Below, one piece after another: positions 34,771 through 43,516 of a DNA stretch of 64,000 nt. Below the pieces are notes generated by a model. It was not told the origin of the DNA, did not search any database, and was given only the letters and a program-made list of their open reading frames with translations. The number at the start of each line of letters is the position of its first letter. Position 1 is the first letter of the stretch. Origin of the DNA: Glaciecola amylolytica. GTDB lineage: Bacteria; Bacteroidota; Bacteroidia; Flavobacteriales_D; Crocinitomicaceae. The stretch is taken from NCBI GenBank assembly GCA_003856375.1, contig CP034120.1:1922001-1986000 (forward strand). Direction: 5' to 3'. Made by a program: the position numbers and the translations under genes.

Positions 34771-34788
34771 CCGCTATCAGCGGGTTTT
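34771..34788 (+). terminator. weak terminator after the lipoprotein gene
   Basis: CCGCT (34771-34775) / AGCGG (34779-34783) with a 3-nt loop, followed by G and four T. Confidence 0.35.
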
Positions 34789-34826
34789 CAAAAGAAACCG
34801 AATTCCGGAACAAATTCCAATACAAA

Positions 34827-34856
34827 AAAAATGCAGGAGCTTAGTTCCTGCATTCA
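34827..34856 (-). terminator. terminator of the helicase gene
   Basis: AATGCAGGA (34830-34838) / TCCTGCATT (34846-34854), perfect 9-bp stem. Eight A on the left form the T-tract on the minus strand. Confidence 0.82.
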
Positions 34857-34876
34857 GTTCAATTAAATATCAATTC

Positions 34877-36421
34877 CTAATTCGAAGAATCAACAGTATC
34901 TGCTTCCGCTTCGATTTCGTCAAATTTCATGCGAATTTCCTGACGCAGCTGACGGTTATATGTTTCCATCAGGTACTTGAAGTAATTCGGTGTACTTTTC
35001 GCGATGCATTTGGTATATGCTTTCAAACGGTGCTCAATATGATCCTGAAGCGCATCCACGATTTGAATGGCATCATCCAGATCTTTGGTTTTACGCACAA
35101 TTCCTTCACAGTGATTCGACAAGGATAAATCTACTGCCAATTTCCCTTTCTCTCCTTTATCCAAACATTCGTAATAGATATCACGGATGCTGAATTGCTC
35201 CAGAAAACCGGTGTCAACCAATTGCTCCATGTGGCGAGGGAATTCGAACTCTACTTCAAACTCCAGGTCATCGTCTTCACTCAAACGGGATTCCAAAAAG
35301 CGGTCTGGAAAGCGGAATGCATCCTGCCAGTTGATATAATCCTGCCAAAGACCAAAACGACGAACGTTGTTTCCTAAGTCGATAAGCTTAAAGTTTGCTT
35401 TGTGCGGCAAACGTCTCGATCCACGACCAATCATCTGATGATACAAGGTCAAAGAACGCGTAGCACGATTCAAAATAATGGTTTCAACGGTCGGTTCATC
35501 AAAACCGGTTGTCAAAATCCCTACAGAAGTCAAAATGGCATCTTTGGTTGTTTTGAACCAATGCAAGACATCTTTTCTGTCTTTATCTGAAAAAGTAGAA
35601 TCCAAATGACGGATCTTATACCCTCTTTTCTTAAAGGTTTCTTCTACACGAAGAGACGTTTCGATTCCTGAGTTAAAGATCAGCGTTTTGTTTCCGACTG
35701 CGACTTCTTCGTATGCAAAAAGTAATTTTTCCTGCATGAAAAAGTTTCCGTACACCGTTTCAGATGAACTCACGGTAAAATCTCCGTTTGTTCCGATTTT
35801 CAAACCGTGCAGGTTCACATCGTAAGTAAATGTCTCCGCATCGGAAAGATATCCTCCCTGAATCAGGGAAGAAATACTCTCACCCACCAACAATTTGTTG
35901 TAGTGATCGTTTAATGGCAATGCTTTATTCGAACTCAAAGGCGTTGCAGTAACTCCTAAGATATTTGCTCCTGAATAATACTGGAAAATCTTTCTGAAAC
36001 TGTTATAATGCGCTTCATCGACGATAACCAAACCTACACCGTCAACGAAATTCTCGTCTTCCTGCAAGCGGTTATTCAAAGTCTCAACCATTGCAATGTA
36101 GCACGGATGATGCTCCTCATCAATCAGATTTTTTACATCACTTGAAATAACCTTGTTTGAAATACCAAGTGCGTTCAGCTGTTTGGACGTTTGAACGGAC
36201 AATTCGATCCGGTGTGTCAGAATCAACACTTTCTTTTGATATCGCTCAATATAGCTCTTCGCAACCTCAGAAAAAATCACTGTTTTCCCCCCGCCCGTAG
36301 GCAATTGGAATAGTAGGTTATAATCTGATCCATTCTTATCCAGTTCGTCTATAATTGCATTTACAGTCTTTTCCTGAAACGGATATAATTTTTTTGCTTG
36401 AAACAGCTCTTCGTCGATCAT
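34877..36421 (-). CDS. superfamily 2 DEAD/DEAH-box helicase
   Basis: 514 aa. N-terminal RecA domain: the Q-like start (LYPFQEKTVNAI), Walker A LPTGGGKTVIFSE, motif II DEAH (VIVDEAHYNS) and motif III TATPLSS. C-terminal RecA domain: LTSVGILTTGFDEPTVETII and QMIGRGSRRLP (motif VI). It belongs to the ERCC3/XPB-like/type III-restriction-like SF2 ATPases (ResIII). It is stand-alone, without a methyltransferase or nuclease neighbour, so restriction is not supported. Probably DNA repair or RNA/DNA remodelling. The -7 box TACTTTTG is at 36441-36448. Confidence 0.88.
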   Translation of the reverse strand: MIDEELFQAKKLYPFQEKTVNAIIDELDKNGSDYNLLFQLPTGGGKTVIFSEVAKSYIERYQKKVLILTHRIELSVQTSKQLNALGISNKVISSDVKNLIDEEHHPCYIAMVETLNNRLQEDENFVDGVGLVIVDEAHYNSFRKIFQYYSGANILGVTATPLSSNKALPLNDHYNKLLVGESISSLIQGGYLSDAETFTYDVNLHGLKIGTNGDFTVSSSETVYGNFFMQEKLLFAYEEVAVGNKTLIFNSGIETSLRVEETFKKRGYKIRHLDSTFSDKDRKDVLHWFKTTKDAILTSVGILTTGFDEPTVETIILNRATRSLTLYHQMIGRGSRRLPHKANFKLIDLGNNVRRFGLWQDYINWQDAFRFPDRFLESRLSEDDDLEFEVEFEFPRHMEQLVDTGFLEQFSIRDIYYECLDKGEKGKLAVDLSLSNHCEGIVRKTKDLDDAIQIVDALQDHIEHRLKAYTKCIAKSTPNYFKYLMETYNRQLRQEIRMKFDEIEAEADTVDSSN

Positions 36422-36440
36422 TTGTTAAAAAAAGGGGTTA

Positions 36441-36448
36441 CAAAAGTA
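36441..36448 (-). promoter_or_regulatory. -7 promoter box of the helicase gene
   Basis: TACTTTTG on the minus strand, 19 nt before the ATG at 36421. Confidence 0.5.
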
Positions 36449-36665
36449 CGCTTCTTTTAAGGATTTCCCAACAGAGTTCTTAAATATTCTCATAATTTTA
36501 TTTAAATGGGTCTTTTTTCTGCTACTCTCGGAAATCCAATCATTCATGAAACTCGTTTTTTAGATAATTATTATGTCATACACTAAAATCAATCGTGAAA
36601 ACGTTTCAATCAATAAGGGGCAAGTGTGGCACATTAATTGAGTAACTTCATATAAAACCAACGTC

Positions 36666-36782
36666 ATGAAAACAAGAGTGATCAAAGAAAAGAAAGGAAG
36701 CAGTTCAAAAAGTTTTGACAAAGCTTTAATTCATTTAGGAATACATTATCCGGTACAAGCGGTGGCAATTAAGAAAGCTTAA
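36666..36782 (+). CDS. possible 38-aa basic protein
   Basis: The frame reads MKTRVIKEKKGSSSKSFDKA and continues to a Lys/Ala end (AIKKA). It sits alone on the plus strand in a gap and stops 1 nt before the convergent receptor gene. It is Lys-rich with a short non-polar stretch. There is no terminator or -7 box I trust, so this may be a chance frame. Confidence 0.3.
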   Translation: MKTRVIKEKKGSSSKSFDKALIHLGIHYPVQAVAIKKA

Positions 36783-36783
36783 A

Positions 36784-39201
36784 TCAAAAATCAAAGCCTC
36801 CGCCACCGTTGTCATTGGAACGTTTATCCTCTTTGAAATCTGTTTTTCCGAAGCGGTAACGAATACTGACAATAATTCTTCTGGTTTCCCATTTGAATTG
36901 GGTTGACTGAGCCACAGTTGGCTGATTCACTTCGAAATAGAATCCCTGAGTATTGAAAATATCCGTAACACGTAAGCCTATTCCCCATTTACCGTCCCAA
37001 AGCGATTTATCTGCAGAAAAATCAATGGAACCTCTCGGTTTCATGATTCCCTGAGCCGTTACGGATGGTGCACTGTATCGTCCGTTGATCTGTAAAGTCA
37101 GTGTTTTCTTCAATAAATCAATCGTAGAGCTGAATTTCATTCCGAAAACAAAGCCTTCCCGGTTCCAGTTTGCAGACGGATTATCGTCCGTATATGTGAT
37201 GTAATTTCCGTTCAGGGAAAGCATGTTTCTCCAGATCGGATAAGGTTTCAATTGAAGCACGATTTCACCTCCGGAGCTCACCGAATTGTCAATATTTGCA
37301 AATGTTCCGTTCGAAGTTCCGTTTTCATAAAAGACCTTCACCCGTTGAATAACATTGCTGGTATAACGCTGGTAAAGCGCAAAGGCAACACTGAATTTCT
37401 TCGTATTGTAATCCAATCCCAGGTCGATGGAATGAATGTATTCCGGTCTCAAGGCCGGATTTCCGCTTCGCAGGTTATACGGATCCGCGTAAGAAGTAAA
37501 CGGATTCAAATTCCCTGAGTTCGGGCGGTTGATGCGCCGGCTGTAACCCAAAGACAATTCTGTCGATTTTGCCACTTCGTAGCGAACTGTTGCCGAAGGA
37601 AAGAAATTGAAATACTCGTTCTTGAAATTTTGATTTTTCGAAATCAGATTCGGAGCCTGAATACTGTATTCCAAGCGAAGTCCGGCCTGATATTTCAACT
37701 TTTTGTATTGTCCGCCGACAATTCCGTAGGCAGAATAAATACTTTCCAGGTATTTGTAATTGTAGTTCGAAATGGTATCTGCAGCGTAAGATCCGGAAGC
37801 ATCCAGTGATTCGGAATTGGATCGAAGCCCCATGTTTCGCTGAATCATTTTCAAACCGCTTTCCAATCTGATTTTCGATTTAAACAAGCGAATGTAGTCC
37901 AAAGACATGGTTGTAAAATCATTCGATTCGCGGCTAAACAAATGCTGGTCTGTTCCCGCTGAATCTGAAGGATAATTGAAGGTTTGCAGGTAAAATCCGT
38001 CTTCCGTGCCTTTCGACAAGGATTGATAGGCATTAAAGTCCAAAGAACCTTTATCGTCTTTAAAATCCCATTTGTAGCCCAATGAAAAGTCCAGATTCTG
38101 GCTCAGAGACGGATCTCTTGCATTTCTGGTCCACAAAGCGGTCGTATCTCCGAAATTGGTGTAGCGCGTATTGATCTGATTTCCTGTCCGCATGCGGTCT
38201 CCGAAGTTTCCTGCAATACTCCACGAAAGCGTATTCCGGTCTTTTACATACACATCCATTCCCACTTTCGCCGTGTGAGTAATATTCAAATCACCGCCAT
38301 ATCTTCTTTGATTCAAGCTGATGGTTGTGTCGCCGAAATATTGATTCAGGTCGGAGAAATTGTTTCGGTAGCCGTCTCTGTAGGAATATGCATAGTTTCC
38401 ATACAAGTTAAAACGCGTGTTTCTGATATTCAAGCCAAGCGAACCGGTATACAAATTTCCGGTTCCTGCAGATATTGCAACGTTTCCGTTAATTCCCTTT
38501 TTGGCGTTCTTTTTCAGTACGATGTTAATGATTCCGGAAGTTCCGTCAGGATCGTATTTTGCAGAAGGATTTGTCACGATTTCGATTCGTTCGATGCTGC
38601 TTGCAGGAATTCCGTCCAACACACTTTTTCCGTTTCCTCCGGTCATGTTACTTGGTTTCCCGTCAATCAGAATGGTTACATTTCCGTCACCACGCAATGA
38701 AATTCCGCCGTCCTGATCCACTTCCACCGATGGAACGTTGTTCAGTACATCTGCCACAGTTCCTCCTGTACTCGCTATATCATCTCCGACATTGTAGATT
38801 TTTTTCTCAATTCCGAGTTGCATCGGGTTTTTATCCTGTTGAATTACCACTTCATCCAATTCCTTACTCAAACTGACCAAGGAAATCGTTCCCAATTTTC
38901 TCAGGTTTTTATCCGGTGAAAGTGAAATATTGGAGATCGTTTTGCTTTTGTAATCCGGATTTGAAACGACCATGTAGTATTTACCGAATTTGACGTCTTC
39001 CAATACAAACGAACCGTTTTCGTCCGTGTAAATTCCGGTTACAACGAGAGAATCTTTTACGCTGAAAATGCGCACCATCGTGTATTCCAGAGGAGTTTTC
39101 GAAACAGAATCAAGAACCTTTCCGTCGATTGATCCCGAGCTTGCCTGAGAGAATGAGAAAAAACTTGTCAGTAAAAAGAGTGTAAAAAGCTTAAAGCGCA
39201 T
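36784..39201 (-). CDS. outer-membrane beta-barrel receptor with carboxypeptidase-like domain
   Basis: 805 aa from Met at 39201. A start at 39228 would place the -7 box inside the gene and precede the signal peptide MRFKLFTLFLLTSFFSFSQA. It has a CarboxypepD_reg-like domain (about 28-110; GSIDGKVLDSVSKTPLEYTM), a TonB plug (VADVLNNVPSVEVDQDGGIS, then IERIEIVTNPSAKYDPDGTSG) and a C-terminal OMP_b-brl_3 barrel. This is the TonB-dependent-receptor-like family common in Bacteroidota. The substrate is unknown. The end is Gly/Asn-rich (NDNGGGGFDF). A MarR regulator is the next gene upstream. Confidence 0.85.
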   Translation of the reverse strand: MRFKLFTLFLLTSFFSFSQASSGSIDGKVLDSVSKTPLEYTMVRIFSVKDSLVVTGIYTDENGSFVLEDVKFGKYYMVVSNPDYKSKTISNISLSPDKNLRKLGTISLVSLSKELDEVVIQQDKNPMQLGIEKKIYNVGDDIASTGGTVADVLNNVPSVEVDQDGGISLRGDGNVTILIDGKPSNMTGGNGKSVLDGIPASSIERIEIVTNPSAKYDPDGTSGIINIVLKKNAKKGINGNVAISAGTGNLYTGSLGLNIRNTRFNLYGNYAYSYRDGYRNNFSDLNQYFGDTTISLNQRRYGGDLNITHTAKVGMDVYVKDRNTLSWSIAGNFGDRMRTGNQINTRYTNFGDTTALWTRNARDPSLSQNLDFSLGYKWDFKDDKGSLDFNAYQSLSKGTEDGFYLQTFNYPSDSAGTDQHLFSRESNDFTTMSLDYIRLFKSKIRLESGLKMIQRNMGLRSNSESLDASGSYAADTISNYNYKYLESIYSAYGIVGGQYKKLKYQAGLRLEYSIQAPNLISKNQNFKNEYFNFFPSATVRYEVAKSTELSLGYSRRINRPNSGNLNPFTSYADPYNLRSGNPALRPEYIHSIDLGLDYNTKKFSVAFALYQRYTSNVIQRVKVFYENGTSNGTFANIDNSVSSGGEIVLQLKPYPIWRNMLSLNGNYITYTDDNPSANWNREGFVFGMKFSSTIDLLKKTLTLQINGRYSAPSVTAQGIMKPRGSIDFSADKSLWDGKWGIGLRVTDIFNTQGFYFEVNQPTVAQSTQFKWETRRIIVSIRYRFGKTDFKEDKRSNDNGGGGFDF

Positions 39202-39225
39202 AAAAGTGGGACAAAATGTAGATTG

Positions 39226-39257
39226 CAAAAATAAGTTAATTACCTCATAGAGGGTAA
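39226..39257 (-). promoter_or_regulatory. promoter and dyad of the outer-membrane receptor gene
   Basis: The -7 box TATTTTTG (39226-39233, minus strand) lies 24 nt before the chosen ATG. Just upstream is an imperfect dyad with arms TTACC (39240-39244) and GGTAA (39253-39257). The same arms, closer together, form the palindrome at the marR promoter (40001-40014). Confidence 0.4.
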
Positions 39258-39333
39258 GTACTTATCCAAAACAAATGTTAAGATTTCCCTGATAAAAAGG
39301 GATAAAAGGAAAATGTATTATTCCCAAATATAA

Positions 39334-39364
39334 CTGACACATTTTTTCCCGCAGATATCGCAGA
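39334..39364 (+). repeat. dispersed repeat, partial copy C
   Basis: ACACATTTTTTCCCGCAGAT and the following CGCAGA match 21724-21753 of copy B closely. The end motif and second arm are missing or diverged. It lies in the 343-nt gene-free stretch 39202-39544, which otherwise holds only the receptor promoter. Confidence 0.5.
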
Positions 39365-39544
39365 AAAAACGTCTTGTGTCAGAATTCAGACGACTGTATA
39401 ATCACCACAAACACACTCTTTTAGAACTTATACCCGCGGCACTTATCGTTATTGTACGAATGTGTTTTAGTTGAGCCTTTCAATTGGCGTATTTGCAAGA
39501 GAAAAAGTGGGTATCACTCATTCTTTCGTAAAAAGTCTATAAAA

Positions 39545-39988
39545 TTAACCGCGTAGTTTATCCAACAGATTGCTCAGCATTTCCGCATCTTCGTCCGTCA
39601 GATTTCCCGTAAAATCCAATTGCGACTGATCGTCTTCATCAATTTGCTTTAAAACGTTCAATCCTGCTTCTGTAATGGAAACGTAAACGACTCTTCTGTC
39701 GGATTCGCAGCGAACGCGTTCCATCAAACCTTTGTCGATCAATTTATCCATCAATCGGGTTGTGTTTGGCGATTTCTCGACCATTCGGTCTTTTACAGCG
39801 TTCACACTGATTGCGTCCTGAGCTCCACGAAGAATTCTCAGAATGTTGAACTGGGGCATGGACAAATCAAATTTTGCCATGTACGAATTCTGGATATTTC
39901 CCAGATAATTTGAAGTATAGCGAAGATTTACCACAGCTTTATGCTTAGAGTTTTTAAATTTCGATTGGATGACCTGACCTATTTCCAT
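39545..39988 (-). CDS. MarR-family transcriptional regulator
   Basis: 147 aa. The winged helix runs over about residues 30-115: LSMPQFNILRILRGAQDAIS, VNAVKDRMVEKSPNTTRLMD as the recognition helix region, LIDKGLMERVRCESDRR and VVYVSITEAGLNVL as the wing and following helix. A dimeric DNA-binding repressor. The ligand is unknown. A perfect ATTACC-GT-GGTAAT palindrome in its own promoter indicates autoregulation. Confidence 0.92.
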   Translation of the reverse strand: MEIGQVIQSKFKNSKHKAVVNLRYTSNYLGNIQNSYMAKFDLSMPQFNILRILRGAQDAISVNAVKDRMVEKSPNTTRLMDKLIDKGLMERVRCESDRRVVYVSITEAGLNVLKQIDEDDQSQLDFTGNLTDEDAEMLSNLLDKLRG

Positions 39989-39992
39989 GCTA

Positions 39993-40022
39993 CAAATTTA
40001 ATTACCGTGGTAATATTTACAA
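39993..40022 (-). promoter_or_regulatory. marR promoter with embedded operator
   Basis: Minus strand: -33 TTG (40020-40022), 19-nt spacer, -7 TAAATTTG (39993-40000), then 4 nt to the ATG. The spacer holds the perfect palindrome ATTACCGTGGTAAT (40001-40014), directly against the -7 box. This is the best-formed promoter in the window. Confidence 0.75.
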
Positions 40023-40046
40023 ACTTTACAAAGTTAAATTTTCTTA

Positions 40047-42524
40047 TCAATGATAATACCAAATAAAGCTTTCGGGATGTAATTTTCCTTCAAAAGAGAA
40101 CTCAAACCTATGTTTTCCGGGCAAAAGATGAATAAAATTTTGATCCATTAATACCTTTCCTTCTTTGGCTGTGAACCAGAAATCGAGTAAAAGAGTTTCA
40201 TTTTCGACCGTAAAAACTCCTTTTCCTGCTTTAAAATCCATGGATTCGATTTCCACTTTCGGACTTACTCCGATAAGAGGTTTCCCCGGAAAAAGCTGAT
40301 GCACGAATAAACGCTCACTCGTTTTTCCTGTTTCATCGTTCCATTTGAAACGAATAGCGAAATCATCTCCCTGATAAAACTGCAGTTCTTTCGGGAAAAG
40401 TTCCGTAGAATGCGGATATGCCAATACCTGATGACATTTCAGCGTATCCAGCGCTCTTCCCTGCAAATCGTATACAGTTGCTTCTATTTCACACAAATAC
40501 CCGTTCGGAATGTCGGAAATGAGCATATATTTCTCTCTTCCAAGCGTGTCGATCTTTTCAGCAATCGTCACATCTTTGAAATCGTTTTTGACCTGATATT
40601 GCAAAGCTTTCCATCTTCCGAAATAATCCATGCTGCTCCAGGTCGGAGCCGGCCAACAATCGTTAAACTGCCAATACAGTGTTCCGGTACAGCGCGGAAA
40701 AGTGGTTCGATGTGCCACAACAGCTATTCCCACTGCTTTCGACTGCGTTAATTGAGACAAGTACACAAAGCGTTCAAAATCGTCTGTTTTTCCGAAAAGC
40801 AAGTCCGAATGTTTCGCAATCATGCTATTTCCCACATAACTTTTCTGACGGTTTTTCATCACCTGGCTGTCCAGTTTCCAATCTTTTTGTTGAATAAACG
40901 GTGATAATGTGGCTAATTCCGGGAAGGATTGAAATCCATATTCCGCGTTAAATCTCCCTGATTTCCGTCCGAAATCTTCAATCGGGTCTTTTCCGTGCCA
41001 AACTCCCCAATAATGCTGGGTTCCATGATTATAGAACTCATCATTTCCCCAATTACTTAAAGGCGAAGTGTGTTCGTATGGCAGATTTGCATATTGCTTC
41101 ACTGTTTGAGGAATCAGCTCTTTGAAAAGTTTTTGATAATAAGATTCGATCAGTTTTTCGTCCTTTTTGGACAAGCTGTAGGTTGTTTGAAAACCCCAGT
41201 TCTTCCAGGCCACATCCACTTCATTGTTTCCATTAAACAAAGTCAGTGATGCATGCGAAGCCAGACGCGGAATCTGTTGTGAGATTTCATTTTTTACGTT
41301 TGCGAGAAATTCATCCGTTCCGGGATACATGGCACAGGCAAACATAAAATCCTGCCAAACCATCAAACCACCTTCGTCACAAGCTTCTAAAAACGATTCC
41401 CGCGGATAAAAACCACCTCCCCAGATCCGAACCATATTGAAATTGCAATCGAGCATGGTTTTCACAGCCAGTTTCAACTTTTCATCCGTGATTCGCGACG
41501 GAAAAATATCATCCGGAATGTAATCTGCTCCTTTACAGAAGATCACGCGGTTGTTCACTTTCAATTGAAAAGACGTTCCCCATTGATCTTTTTCCTGAAT
41601 CAACTCTACTTTCTTTATTCCGAAACGAACATCCTTTTCAAACAACACTTCTCCCCGCTCGTTTTTCAAAATCCAGTGATCCTGATACAAAAAAGCTTTT
41701 CCTTGTCCTCGCGGCCACCATAATTCAGGATTTTGAATCGTTTCAATCCGTTTAAGCGTTTTTCCTTCACTTTTCAGTGTTTGAGAGCCAAATAAAGTGC
41801 TTTCCCACGTGAAAGATTCCGTGCTTTCTGCAGCCAAAAGAATTGAAAACTCATTTTTTGCAGCAGTTTCGGAAACTTCAAGGGTTTTGAAATAATTCGT
41901 AACAACGCGATTACTCTCATAAATATCCAAACTCACAGGTTCCCAAAAACCCATCGTTAAAATTCTCAAAGACCAATCCCATCCGAATTGGTATTGCGGT
42001 TTGCGGCAATATGGCGCTACTTCTGTTTTTCCAACGTCGTTTGGTGCAGGAAGTGTTACTCCAACTTTCCCCATTCGTGGTTTCTGATACATTACCGGCG
42101 GCGTGAATACAATTCTCAGTTTGTTTGCACCAGCCTGTACTTTGTCTTTCACATTGAAACGGTAACGCACAAATGCGTTATTGGTTTCCGCCACAAATTT
42201 TCCGTTCAGAAAAATCGATGCATACGTATCAATTGATGGAAAATCCAGATCAATGAATTGTTTTAATTCTTTTTCACTCAGCTGGAATTCTGATTCTAAA
42301 ATCCATTGATAATTTTCGACCCAGCCAAATTTCTCTTCGTTTAAACCGACAAAAGGATCCGGAAGTTCTTTTACCGCCATCAAAGCCTCCTGAACAGAAC
42401 CTTTCTCTCCGAAAGGAATCCATGCTTTAGAAACCGGATGCTGTACTTTCCAGGATAATTTCATTTGACCGAAAAGATTATTTGTCAAAAAAAACAACAG
42501 AATAAAAGAAGCAATTTTTACCAT
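40047..42524 (-). CDS. beta-mannosidase, glycoside hydrolase family 2
   Basis: 825 aa with a signal peptide (MVKIASFILLFFLTNNLFGQ). GH2 layout: a sugar-binding beta-sandwich, an immunoglobulin-like domain and a TIM barrel (about 330-620). The acid/base Glu lies in LFNGNNEVDVAW (about 431) and the nucleophile Glu in FNAEYGFQSFPEL (about 527). FNMVRIWGGGFYPRESF is typical of beta-mannosidases. It removes terminal beta-mannose, for example the Man-beta-1,4-GlcNAc of N-glycan cores. It overlaps the glycosylasparaginase gene by 7 nt. Confidence 0.9.
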   Translation of the reverse strand: MVKIASFILLFFLTNNLFGQMKLSWKVQHPVSKAWIPFGEKGSVQEALMAVKELPDPFVGLNEEKFGWVENYQWILESEFQLSEKELKQFIDLDFPSIDTYASIFLNGKFVAETNNAFVRYRFNVKDKVQAGANKLRIVFTPPVMYQKPRMGKVGVTLPAPNDVGKTEVAPYCRKPQYQFGWDWSLRILTMGFWEPVSLDIYESNRVVTNYFKTLEVSETAAKNEFSILLAAESTESFTWESTLFGSQTLKSEGKTLKRIETIQNPELWWPRGQGKAFLYQDHWILKNERGEVLFEKDVRFGIKKVELIQEKDQWGTSFQLKVNNRVIFCKGADYIPDDIFPSRITDEKLKLAVKTMLDCNFNMVRIWGGGFYPRESFLEACDEGGLMVWQDFMFACAMYPGTDEFLANVKNEISQQIPRLASHASLTLFNGNNEVDVAWKNWGFQTTYSLSKKDEKLIESYYQKLFKELIPQTVKQYANLPYEHTSPLSNWGNDEFYNHGTQHYWGVWHGKDPIEDFGRKSGRFNAEYGFQSFPELATLSPFIQQKDWKLDSQVMKNRQKSYVGNSMIAKHSDLLFGKTDDFERFVYLSQLTQSKAVGIAVVAHRTTFPRCTGTLYWQFNDCWPAPTWSSMDYFGRWKALQYQVKNDFKDVTIAEKIDTLGREKYMLISDIPNGYLCEIEATVYDLQGRALDTLKCHQVLAYPHSTELFPKELQFYQGDDFAIRFKWNDETGKTSERLFVHQLFPGKPLIGVSPKVEIESMDFKAGKGVFTVENETLLLDFWFTAKEGKVLMDQNFIHLLPGKHRFEFSFEGKLHPESFIWYYH

Positions 42525-43513
42525 TTTCTATCAAAAGGAGTATCAATTAATACATCCTGATCTTTTGTTTTCAAAGCATAATTGAAGCCGTTGTAAACGG
42601 AATAACCACCTATTTCACCTTTTGTGTTGATTGCAATAAAGGCACATTGCAATCCAGTCATATCCTTGTGTTTACGAATCAATCGTTCAACTGTTTCTTT
42701 ACATGCCTGTTCAGGAGTTTTTCCTTGCCGCATCAACTCCACAACCGTGTGCGATCCGGCAATACGGATAATGGATTCCCCTAAACCGGTTGCCACAGCT
42801 CCACCAACTTCCTGATCGATAAATAATCCGGAACCAATGATGGGAGAATCTCCCAAACGCCCCGGCAATTTGTAGGCCCAACCCGAAGTCGTACATGCCC
42901 CGCTGATTCGCCCCAATTCATCGATTGCCAACAATCCGATTGTATCATGGTTTTCGTGATTGATTTCAGGTTTTTTAGCAATTGCAGCTTGTTCTTTCTT
43001 CCATTTCTCCCACTCTTTCTTCACTTCCGGAAGCGGTGTTTTAATGGTTTCGAATTGATGTTTTAAAGCGTATTTCTTCGCACCTGCTCCAACAAGCATG
43101 ATGTGCGGCGTATTTTGCATGATGTGTTTCGCAACGGAAATCGGGTGAGCAATCCCTTCCAGACAGCCAACAGAGCCGCAATTGGAATTCCAGTCCATAA
43201 TACAGGCATCCAGCGTTACATGTCCTTCACGATCCGGCATTCCGCCGATTCCGACACTTCTGTTCGTTACATCACTTTCTGTTTGTCTTGCTCCCGCTTC
43301 AACCGCATCAAGAGACGTTTTTCCTTCTTCAAGCAGTTTCCATCCGGCGCGGTTTGCTTCCTGACCATGACTCCAGGTTGAAATCATTTTTGCACCTCCG
43401 TTGTAATCGGAGAAAAAAGGGTCCGAAATTGTATCTTCTCCCGCCAAAGCCGGTTTTACAATAGAAGCAACCAGTCCGACTGCACCTAATTTTACAAATG
43501 ATCTGCGTTCCAT
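42518..43513 (-). CDS. N4-(beta-N-acetylglucosaminyl)-L-asparaginase (glycosylasparaginase)
   Basis: 331 aa. The N-terminus has a twin-arginine-like signal (ERRSFVKLGAVGLVASIVKP). It is an Ntn-hydrolase of the asparaginase-2 family: the chain is cut before the catalytic Thr in NHDTIGLLAID (about residue 191). The substrate region GRISGACTTSGWAYKLPGR, then GDSPIIGSGL and GGAVATGLGE, is characteristic of glycosylasparaginase. It cleaves GlcNAc-Asn, the final linkage of N-glycans. It lies 3 nt after mltG and overlaps beta-mannosidase, so it shares their operon. Confidence 0.92.
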   Translation of the reverse strand: MERRSFVKLGAVGLVASIVKPALAGEDTISDPFFSDYNGGAKMISTWSHGQEANRAGWKLLEEGKTSLDAVEAGARQTESDVTNRSVGIGGMPDREGHVTLDACIMDWNSNCGSVGCLEGIAHPISVAKHIMQNTPHIMLVGAGAKKYALKHQFETIKTPLPEVKKEWEKWKKEQAAIAKKPEINHENHDTIGLLAIDELGRISGACTTSGWAYKLPGRLGDSPIIGSGLFIDQEVGGAVATGLGESIIRIAGSHTVVELMRQGKTPEQACKETVERLIRKHKDMTGLQCAFIAINTKGEIGGYSVYNGFNYALKTKDQDVLIDTPFDRKW

Positions 43514-43516
43514 TTC

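Noticed and set aside
34877-36421. SF2 helicase considered as part of a restriction or anti-phage island
   Set aside because: No methyltransferase, nuclease, integrase or other defence gene is adjacent; the gene has its own promoter and terminator among housekeeping genes.
36784-39201. Receptor interpreted as a SusC-type glycan transporter
   Set aside because: No SusD partner is adjacent, and the length (805 aa) and barrel type fit the OMP_b-brl_3 receptor family rather than SusC (about 1000 aa).
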